Part shown: piece after piece, positions 55,601 through 64,000 of the stretch
Position numbering within the stretch: position 1 is the stretch's first letter
Layout of the letters: the number at the start of each line of letters is the position of its first letter
Assembly (NCBI RefSeq): GCF_000149955.1
Contig: NC_030987.1
Span: 1,737,387-1,801,386, forward strand
Origin: Fusarium oxysporum f. sp. lycopersici 4287
Lineage: Eukaryota; Ascomycota; Sordariomycetes; Hypocreales; Nectriaceae
Direction of reading: 5' to 3'
Length of the DNA: 64,000 bases
Position numbers and translations under genes: made by a program
The notes under the pieces: model-generated
What the model was told of the DNA's origin: nothing
The model's input: only the letters and a program-made list of their open reading frames with translations
Databases searched by the model: none

Positions 55601-58280
55601 AGAGCAGCGGTTAACAGAGACTGCGTCGGAGCCAACACTGCCCAGCCACGGCTATGGTAAATCACCGATGCTTGACTCCCATTAAGACCTGCAAAATCGT
55701 CGGCAATCTCCACCAGCCGCGAGCGTTCTGACCCACGAGGACGGGGCAGTTGAGCTTGAAGTCGAGCTTGTGCCTGTGCTAGTCTCAGCTTGGGAGAGAC
55801 AGTTGCTTGAGATTGGCCAAGGACTGGCTAGTTTGCCCAAACTTTGATCTCTAGCTTCTCCTGAATCTTCCCGCCCGGCTTTGAGAACAAACTCCACTCA
55901 GTCAAGAATCAAGATGCATTCGATTCCACTCACACTTGATCGTGATGAACCTGCGACAGGAACGTTCAATATGTTACTGGTCAGCAGGCATACATCAGGG
56001 GGGATGGTAGCGTGGATACAGCTGTACATATGTATCTGGCTGGGGGTTGTTTAATACAAACAGCGTTGCAGTGCTCGATGAGCAAGATACATACAGATCG
56101 ATTAATTTTTCACGATAACATGGTTTGTTAAGCGCTTGGCCATGATTGTGGTCTAATGACATGCCCAGTTTAACGAGTCATTGGGGTGACAAAATGCACA
56201 CAAGACTGACGTTAGTTATCCAAGTTACAAAACCTGGAAGACGTGATTCATATAAGTTTTCTAGTGCGAGTATGTGCAACGAGTACGGAGCAGAGCGAAC
56301 CGTACGAGCGATTAACAGTAGAGGCTAACAAGCGACCACCGGCAGTAGAGTGCAGCCATAATATGTGATTGCATTCATTGAAGGCTGTTTGTTAACAATG
56401 GGTGATTGATTCGATTGGAAACGGCTGGGTTGAGTCTGTAACCAACATCTGTCCCACACTATTGTCTGTCTATTCATTCATTCTCAAATATCCTCACCTT
56501 CTGCAGCCACCATGCGTCAGAATCAGAGCTCGTCATCCAGTGTAAACGACAAAAATAAGGTGACATTAGCCACTTGCGGTCTAAACGCCATTGACCCCGC
56601 GTCGTCATCCTGTGAAGCATCCATTTGAGCAGAGCGTTCTTTGCGAGGCGCTCAGGGGGGAAAAAGATGCAGTGATACCATCCATGACCCTCCAACCTTG
56701 CCGTTGGTCCAACCACCAAGTGCTGGCAAGATGCTTTCACACTGTCGAGTCGCGCCAACGGCCCGAGGGACAAGAGATGGGCGTTGCAACGACGGTGGGG
56801 GACGTTGGATGAGCTTGGAACAGGGACAGAAGTTAACGGGAGTTGGGTTGGGTATCAGCGCCAGCTAAATGCCAAGGTACCTTTGCATGAGTTGTCTGCC
56901 CCGCTGATCGCATGTACCTTATCCCAATATGCTGGGGTCCAGGGTCCAAGCCATTTCTTCGGTTCCTTGCCTATCAGAAACCCAATTAGAGCCGTTACGT
57001 CTGTATCAACATGAGGGTTTCCAGGGGATTTTACGGAGGACACTGGATCACTTGTAGGAAGCTTTTGAGATTGGATTGAATAGGAAAGCCTTATCAGGCA
57101 AGTGTTCACAGCTTTCTGCTACCTTACCAAGCATTCTCTGATGGTGCTCAGGCATTGAAGGGCCCTTCATTTTGAAGCATGGGCCTCTTGATGTCTTGTT
57201 TCTAAGCAACCTCGCTAATCAAGACCCCAATTCCAGTCGTTTGAACAATTCATCATCAGAGAGATCCATTCTCAGCAAGACTCTGCAACCGTGTCACCCC
57301 CGCAGGACTCCTGATAATACCGTCACACGGTAGAGGAGTCCGGAAACACTGACAGCCCGTGCCATGTGCTGCACTGCTCTGCACTACACTACGAGGCTGT
57401 CCCATCGGCCGTTTGTATCACAATTCTTAAATTCAAGGGCCTCCATGCTACATTGTAATATCTTATCCCACAGCCCAATCCACCTCCCGCATTCCAGGTC
57501 ATCTCACTCATCCTTCTTGTTCAGTTCCCCTTGATTTGAGGAATACGACACAGTGCGTGTATAATTGTACCTTACGTAGGTTGGTTTCCTGCTCTCATGC
57601 TTCCTCTCTCTTATGTACTTGTCCTCCTGAACTTGATCTCCCCAACCCACTTATCCTGTTATCCCCCGAACAGCAGCTTACCCTTTTTTCCTTTTATGAA
57701 GTCACTGGGCAGGATTCCCAGGAGAGGAAACGCAGAAGCAAAGGCAACACGAAACAGAGACGAAGCAAGGCAAAGCAAGTAATTTAATTCCACTTGCAGG
57801 ACCGCCATCACCAATTCAGCATCGCCACCCGGGCCAAACAACACACCACAACAATATCAATACCCCCCGCGTTGCACTGCGTTGTGTATCCAATCCCCAG
57901 TCCCCGCGTCAAACTCCTCCTATTGTTTGGCTTCGTTTGTTCCCTCTAGTCTTGCTTGATTCTGAAAGCCCAAGGGCCTATCTATCTATCTCTTGAGTGA
58001 GCCAGACCTGCACGGCACGGCACTGCATGCACTGCACTGCGCATCTCTTCTGATTCCCCTCCCCTTCTCATTTTCCCTGCACACACACCCTGTGACTTGA
58101 TACCTGTTCTGTTTCTGTCTAGTCAGTCTCCTCCACCTGCTCGCTCGGCCCATCACAAAAAAAATCCCGTACCTAACAGCAGCAGCCCGCCGTCCCCTCT
58201 AAGGCCTTTTCTTAGCCCCAAAGGGCCCCCCCAACCCAACTGCCCTCAGTTGACAGCTGCTTCCTGCTTGCCGCTGGATC
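52624..58280. other. 5.7-kb divergent intergenic region, SCP160 / PAK kinase
   Basis: The longest gene-free stretch outside the island. ORFs are all under 100 codons with no domain or splice-linked model. Composition is ordinary (no RIP-like TA enrichment). From about 57430 the plus strand becomes C/T-rich with small repeats (ATCTATCTATC near 57979; GCACGGCACGGCACTGCATGC near 58010), consistent with a long 5' leader of the PAK gene. No RNA gene recognised, but long noncoding transcripts or a fast-evolving gene cannot be excluded. Confidence 0.5.
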
Positions 58281-61019
58281 ATGGACGGCCCCGGATATAC
58301 CTCTGCGTCGTCTGCGTCTGCTCATACCGCAACTTCACATCGTCGAAAGCTCATCAAGAAACCTCCCACTTACGCCTACGCTCGCTCCTCCTCTGGCTTC
58401 GATGGTGGTGCCTTCGACGCCCAGTCCCTCGAGAGCAAACGCAGTTCCCAGAGTCTGAGAAGAGCCCCCAGCGCTCCCCCAGCCCGGTCAAACCCTGCGA
58501 CCGTGTCCGACTGGCAAGACTCTGATCGATCTCATCCTCAATTATCCGCCAACAGCAACACCCTAAGACCTGTCCCATCGCCCATCTCACCCCAGGGCGA
58601 CTTTACCCCCGCTAATCACTGGGCGCCTGTCCCCCGTCATCCCGACCGTCTCTCCGATTCTCACCTCCGCCCTCTCAGTAAGACAGCCGTGCCTGACGAC
58701 CTGATCGGCGCTCCTTTTGACGGCGCTGCTATTCTGAACCGCATCGAATCGATAAAGATTCCTAGTCCGAAGGCTGCTGCCCCTCGTCAATTCCCGCCCC
58801 AAATCGTCAAGGCGCCCACCGACTCTAGGCTCGCTAGCCCTGCCCTACGAACTTCGACCAGCTTCTCCGCGATGGACTCGTCTTTGAACGAGAAGAGTCT
58901 GGGCGGCCCAAGGGCTCCAACTGATGGGCCTTCGGTCAACCCCAAGAGATATTCCGACGATGGCAAGGACCTCAAGCCTGCTGTTCTGCGAAAGAAGTCA
59001 GGATTTTCCGGTTTCATGAACAGTTTGGTAGGATCGCCCAAGAAGCCCGTTATCTCTGCACCCGAGAATCCCGTCCACGTTACTCATGTTGGCTATGATA
59101 GTTCCACAGGCCAGTTCACAGTCAGTTCTCTCTTCTCTTTGTTCTTATACTCGTTAACAGACTCTAGGGTCTGCCAAAAGAATGGCAGCGGCTTATCAAC
59201 GAAAGCGGAATTCCTGAAAAGGAAAGGCGAGAAAACCCGCAAACTATGGTTGATATCTTGCAGTTCTACAAAGAGACCACGGAGAGGCCCCCAGAGGATC
59301 AGGTCCTTGAGAAATTTCATCATGCTGGTCAGTATGCCACCTCTCCGGCAACTGCAGCATCACCGGGCATGTACCCGTCAAACTATATGGGTATGTCACC
59401 GAACAATATTTCACCTACGAACCCCAGGTTTCCAACTGTCAATCATGAAGGAAGTTTTGAGAATCCCCGAGCACCACCGCCTGTTCCCCGAGGCCAGGTT
59501 GGTAAGGACCTGATGCCCAGTCGCCCAGCCCCGAAACCGCCCGTCAGCATGAGCAATCGACATATGCCTCAAGGCGCATACTCGACCAAGGACTCAGGCA
59601 TCGGTATGTCTCAGTCCGGCGACGAATCCTACGGCATATCAAAGGATGCTGGCCCTATGCTCCCCGAAGAGCACCGATCGAGATCCAATTCGCGCGTCAC
59701 TGGACCTACATACGCCCCAACTGCACCGCAACCCAACCCACAGCTCGCCCAGGCGCAAGCCGCCGCTTATCAACAACAACTTATGCAGCAGCAGCAAGAG
59801 CAAGCCATGGCCCAGGCCCAAGCTGCCATGTCTGGCGGTATCGGCCGTGCTCCTAGTAAACGAACTCCTCATCCCCAGAACCCGAACATGCAGGCAGCTC
59901 CTGGATACGGCCGTGCCCCCGAGTCTAATGGTATGCACAACGCTCCTCGTCAGCAGACTCCTGGAGCAGCCGTGCCTGGGGCTAGGCCACGACACCGGGC
60001 TCGTCAGAGCGCAGGTCTTGATATTGTTGCTGCCCTTAAGCGCATCTGTAGCGAAGGCGACCCTCGAGACATATACCGAGGATTCAACAAGATCGGCCAG
60101 GGTGCATCTGGAGGTGTTTTCACTGGTCACGAGCGTGGCACGAACAGATTGGTGGCTATCAAGCAGATGAATCTCGAACAGCAACCTAAGAAGGACCTGA
60201 TTATCAACGAGATTCTTGTCATGAAGGATAGTTCACATCCCAACATCGTCAACTTTATCGACAGTTATCTGTGTGGTGGCGAGCTGTGGGTCGTCATGGA
60301 GTTTATGGAGGGAGGCAGCCTTACGGATGTTGTCACCTTCAATATCATGTCCGAGGGGCAGATCGCTTCTGTGTGTCGCGAGACCCTTCTTGGTCTGCAA
60401 CATCTGCATTCCAAGGGAGTCATTCACCGAGATATCAAGTCGGACAACATCTTGCTGTCCCTGGAGGGCAAGATCAAGCTGAGTGAGTGACAAGTGTTCC
60501 AGTGGCGGTGCAAGGCACAGCTAACCGTAGCAGCCGATTTTGGATTCTGTGCGACCATCAACGAGGCCCAGAACAAGCGAACAACCATGGTGGGTACACC
60601 CTACTGGATGGCGCCCGAGGTCGTTACTAGGAAAGAGTACGGGCGCAAGGTTGACATTTGGTCTCTGGGTATCATGGCTATCGAAATGATAGAAGGCGAG
60701 CCACCATACCTGACGGAATCTCCCTTGCGTGCCCTTTGGTTGATTGCAACCAACGGAACTCCTCACATTAAGAATGAGCAGGATCTTTCTCCTGTGTTCA
60801 AGGACTTCCTATACTTTGCACTCAAGGTGGATCCGGAGAAGCGAGCCAGTGCTCATGATCTGCTGAGGGTAAGCCCCCAATGCTCCCCGGTTAAATGATT
60901 CCACTGACCCTTTTTAGCATGAATTCATGAAGCAGTGTGTTGATCTAGGTCAACTATCGCCATTGGTGCGAGCCGCTCGAGAACAGAGGGCGCAAGAAAA
61001 GGCTCGCAAGGGGCAGTAG
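58281..61019 (+). CDS. STE20: p21-activated protein kinase, STE20 type
   Basis: Four exons: 58281..59120, 59168..60482, 60534..60868, 60918..61019 (introns 47, 51, 49 nt), 863 aa. The N-terminus is disordered (Ser/Pro/Arg). A CRIB motif ([20 protein letters not shown], about 258-277) for Cdc42/Rac-GTP continues across the first splice into [13 protein letters not shown] Gln/Ala-rich linker (about 475-510) precedes the kinase domain: [10 protein letters not shown] (589-598), Lys612 of [13 protein letters not shown] (700-707), T-DFGFC with the second splice (A/CC) just before Asp720, then [10 protein letters not shown], so it is active by motif. No PH domain lies before the CRIB, which favours STE20 over CLA4. 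Role by family: MAPK cascade activation, polarity and morphogenesis. The last short exon encodes [17 protein letters not shown] and ends ARKGQ. Confidence 0.93.
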
Positions 61020-61792
61020 GTAAACCCCGGGAGAAGAGTTCCTCCTGCAGATCCCCCAGTGAGAAAAGAGAGACTTCGCCGACTGTTGCCGGCGTTTCTC
61101 AGACGATGATCGATGTATCTCCAAGTCGATACGGTGGTCTCGATTGACGACGTCCCACGGGCACAATCCGTCCTTGGGTCACGATTCTACATACCCAACT
61201 ATCTAATGACCATTTTCTTCCACAAATTATTCAACTGTCATAGCAGGCCTTGCATCTTGAAGTTGGAATTGATACGATGCCGCGTCAAGGGGTGGCTCGG
61301 ATTATGTTATGCGCATGAGGTCGCGAGTTCGACACATGGCAAGAAAAGAAAAACCCAAAAGGTGCCAGCAGGCGGACACTAAGATAACGCCTAGCAGCAC
61401 ATAGATATGACACGCTGGATATACCCCTGCATACGAATTGTTCTTGCACATCGAGTTCGCACTCGAGGCTGGGTCTGTCACGATACTAGACCTGGCCATG
61501 TCTCCTCACCAGCTTTGAATCATAAAAAAATAGTTTGCTTCCTTACATTGGTGCCATGGCTTTTTGGAATGTGTTTGTGGTGATGATACGAAATGGAGTT
61601 CTTAGTGTTCAGGTGTCAGTCACTCTGAGTGACTATGTTTTAACAGACCTAACGCTCAAAGCCAATCAATCTAACCGAACAAACGAAGCCAATACTAACC
61701 GAGCACTCTAACGCAAAGACGACAAGGCAAAACAACAAAATCACTAGACCAGCCTGTGGCGACCATACTTTGTTTCTTCGATGTCTCCCGTC
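61020..61792. other. Intergenic, PAK 3' flank
   Basis: No supported ORF. A GAGTTCGACAC stretch near 61325 recalls a tRNA T-loop but lacks the rest of a tRNA. Confidence 0.45.
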
Positions 61793-62146
61793 CTACAAGA
61801 ACTTGCTCTTCTGGAACATGAGGCTGCCTTGCTCCCATTGTTGATAGAAGGGGCTGATATGCTTCCGGACTCTCGAGCAACCTTCGCCCTCTCTGACAGC
61901 GGCGTGGCCTTCCATGCCCGTGGGTAGCCCGTTGCCAAGCACCGCAACAGTGCCAAGGGCGGCAGGTCGAGCTTGGTGTTTGAGCTTGTCGTGGGAGTGT
62001 GACGAGAATGGTGAGGAGAAGTGTATTGAGTTGCGTACGGAGGCGGCTGCAGCGCGGGCTGGGAGGAGGGTTTTCTTGATGAGTCGGTTGCGCAAGGACC
62101 GAGCGGCGCGGACCAGCGAGATGGAGGGAGTGCAGAGTAGTTGCAT
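61793..62146 (-). CDS. Small hypothetical protein, doubtful
   Basis: An intronless 117-codon frame from an ATG at 62146 to a stop at 61793. The first 45 residues are basic and rich in Ala, Ser, Arg and Leu (MQLLCTPSISLVRAARSLRN ...), like a mitochondrial presequence; the end (HISPFYQQWEQGSLMFQKSK) looks protein-like. No domain recognised. The overlapping plus-strand ORF and the longer minus frame lacking an ATG weaken the case. It could be a real small mitochondrial protein or chance. Confidence 0.35.
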   Translation of the reverse strand: MQLLCTPSISLVRAARSLRNRLIKKTLLPARAAAASVRNSIHFSSPFSSHSHDKLKHQARPAALGTVAVLGNGLPTGMEGHAAVREGEGCSRVRKHISPFYQQWEQGSLMFQKSKFL

Positions 62147-63483
62147 ATTTGGAAATGATGTCGAGACCTTTCTTGAGGTGGCGATATGAAGGATGAGCTG
62201 GTTATGTGAACCTGCACTTGATATTGGAATGTTGAGTAGACTATGAAAAAGATATCATGAGCGAGTATGTGTTTTGGTCGTTTTATAAGGAGAAAAGAAG
62301 AATAGGAAGAGGAGTTAGAGACAGCAGATGATTGAGAGGCTCTAATCCTTCCGAGTCATTGCATGAGTTAACCGTGCTCACCTCCAAAAACCCCCCTCCA
62401 TCATGAGCCGGAACGACAATGCGGTCTGCCGGTGGCACCTCGGGGTCCTCCGTGATATGCAGGTGTATGTGTCTTGCACGGGATCCTTGGAACGTGGAGG
62501 GACTTGGTTCGTTGAATCTGTAGTGTCGTTTCACATGAGTCGTTGTTTATCGAAAGGTTCAGCTCTTTACTTGGCTGTGTCGTAATCTTGAGTTTATGTA
62601 CTCAACTTTCACTGTGGTACAGAGGGCATTTTGTCTTGGTTCCTGCATCCTCATGAGACATTTCGCCCTAATGTCTCTGCCATATCCGTCGATTCAGGAG
62701 ACTGACTCTAGGCATGACCTCATGTCTCCTATTCTCTTCCTTCATGTTAGTATCGGCCCATATTCTCCACCGCCAGTTTAGTTGGCGAACCGAAAAATAA
62801 AAAGGCTGGCCGGATCTTTGACCCGGTTTTGATCGTCTCGAAAGCTGCGAAATAGAGCGGTGAGAATAACCTAGACCCAAATCATTGGCTCAAGCTGGAT
62901 TGCCGTTTTCAACATGCAAGTGCCATCGTGATTGGCTGCTCGGGAACATGCGATGATTGATTGACATTGACGTGCATTGGTGGATAGACTTGGACCAGAC
63001 TGCACGTGGTTTGGCATTCGGCATTTGCACTTTGCGTAGTCAAAGTCACGATCTGCCTCTTGCAGACGCAAGGGACAAGAAACTTCGATTGTTAGCGCAC
63101 GATACCCACTAACCTTGTTTCACACCCGAAAGTCTAATCAAGCGACGAGGAAGGATATTCGTTTATGCAATCACCAAAAAAGACAAGTGGTTCTTTTTAC
63201 TGGATTCATTATATGCCATTGGCTATTAAATCTAGATCCTTTGTCTGGATCGCCTCGCTCCGTGTCTAATACGGCAGATTCATCCTGCTCTATGGTATCC
63301 AGAGCTGATCTAGTTTTATCATCATACGTCTCTTTTCGTCCTTGGTCCTTGCTCAAAAAAATAGGTCACCAATTGTTTCCGGAACTCCAAACAAAGAAAA
63401 TCAAATCCTCTTTCAGGGCCTTCCCGATCCAGCCATTCGTAGGAACCATTCTTCGCTAACCGTCAAAATAGGGCGCCGCTCGC
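62147..63483. other. Intergenic, no gene seen
   Basis: ORFs below 115 codons on both strands without domains. The right portion is the 3' flank of the minus-strand dehydrogenase. Confidence 0.5.
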
Positions 63484-64000
63484 TTAGTAGCATGTGTAGC
63501 CACCGTCGATGATGCAGTTGGAACCAGTCATGAACTTGGAAGAGTCTGAGGCGAGGTAGATGCAAAGGCCGTTGAGCTCGTCAACGTTACCCAGTCGGTT
63601 TTGGGGTGTCAGGGACTTCCAGATCTTCTTCTGGGCGTCAAGCGCAGGAACTCGGTTGAGGGCAGTGTCCATGTAACCGGGAGAGATGCAGTTGACCCGG
63701 ATGTCGTACTTGGCCCACTCAGCCGCAAGGGACTTGCCGAGTTGAATGACACCCGCCTTGGAGGCATTGTAGCAGCTCTGCTCCTGGGGGAAGTTGACGA
63801 TGGAGCCAGACATGGAGGCGACGAGAATGATGCTGCCGGGCTTTCCAGCGGACATCATGGCACGTCCAACGGCTTGAGACATGAGGAAAGAGCCGGTAAG
63901 GTTGATGTCGATAAGGCGACGGAACATGGCAGGGTCGTAAGTCTCAGCCTTGATGTTGGAGTCGGCGATGCCGGCAGAGTTGATGAGAACATCAGGGGCA
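63484..64000 (-). CDS. Short-chain dehydrogenase, polyol/xylulose type (5' part off the window)
   Basis: C-terminal 171 residues of an SDR; the frame is open to the right edge, so the N-terminal cofactor-binding part is missing. Visible: PDVLINSAGIADSN (the NAG-like motif), the active-site Ser in LVASMSGSIVNFPQ, and YNASKAGV (catalytic Tyr and Lys), then IRVNCISPGYMDT, and the end SNCIIDGGYTCY. The run of motifs resembles fungal NADP mannitol/L-xylulose/D-arabinitol dehydrogenases of the pentitol and mannitol pathways; I cannot choose between these substrates from this half. No intron was seen within the visible part. Confidence 0.88.
   Translation of the reverse strand, partial: APDVLINSAGIADSNIKAETYDPAMFRRLIDINLTGSFLMSQAVGRAMMSAGKPGSIILVASMSGSIVNFPQEQSCYNASKAGVIQLGKSLAAEWAKYDIRVNCISPGYMDTALNRVPALDAQKKIWKSLTPQNRLGNVDELNGLCIYLASDSSKFMTGSNCIIDGGYTCY

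Noticed and set aside
58281..61019. CLA4 as the identity of the PAK gene
   Set aside because: No PH domain before the CRIB motif; STE20 type fits better, though paralogue naming needs a tree.
61290..61345. tRNA-like GAGTTCGACAC stretch
   Set aside because: Only a T-loop-like word; no matching acceptor stem or A-box (TRGYNNARNNGG) at proper spacing.

Overview
The window looks like nuclear DNA of a filamentous ascomycete, most likely a Sordariomycete close to Fusarium; that placement is inference. The sequence shows dense genes on both strands, most of them split by short introns of about 45-60 nt with GTAAGT-type donors, CTAAC/CTGAC-type branch sites and CAG/TAG acceptors. It also shows a very AT-rich, TA-dinucleotide-rich repeat island of the kind left by repeat-induced point mutation (RIP). 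No tRNA, rRNA or CRISPR array was recognised. A run of 286 Ns (4309-4594) is an assembly gap.

Left part (1-33 kb), mainly conserved genes: a PNPOx-like/FAD-NAD reductase fusion (2403-4246, -), a KCH1-type fungal K+ transporter (4826-6577, -), a pseudokinase (8515-9931, +), a LAMTOR2/roadblock-like protein (10408-11121, +), a conserved disordered protein of unknown role (11468-13448, -), a two-domain glyoxalase I (14744-16093, +), D-3-phosphoglycerate dehydrogenase (17128-18837, +), a MAM3/CNNM transporter (19767-21644, +), 3-carboxy-cis,cis-muconate lactonizing enzyme (21875-23064, -), a GBD/FH3 protein without a formin FH2 domain (24758-27222, +), an RraA-like aldolase-fold protein (27563-28304, -) and a WBP2-like GRAM protein (31736-32910, +).

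Middle (33-41.7 kb): a gene-poor, repeat-rich island. It holds homopolymer tracts, a decayed superfamily-1 helicase C-terminus, a heptad-type tandem repeat, two diverged opposite-strand copies of an unidentified coding family, a 30-bp inverted repeat pair, and a roughly 1.4-kb core of about 20% GC with a 155-bp tandem duplication. It starts just after WBP2 and stops about 150 bp before QCR6.

Right part (41.7-64 kb): QCR6 (complex III hinge subunit), an MFS transporter of the FLVCR/SLC49 type, ERG27 (sterol 3-keto reductase), SCP160/vigilin (multi-KH), a 5.7-kb intergenic space, a PAK kinase of the STE20 type, a doubtful small ORF and the C-terminal part of a short-chain dehydrogenase running off the right edge.

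The genes do not form one obvious pathway; this is ordinary fungal housekeeping gene order interrupted by a decayed repeat island. No clear new biological system was found. The most unusual items are the island's undescribed repeat family, an 11-nt first coding exon in WBP2, two GC-AG introns, the PNPOx-reductase fusion and the pseudokinase. All exon models were built by eye from splice signals, frame continuity and family knowledge; their coding lengths all divide by three.
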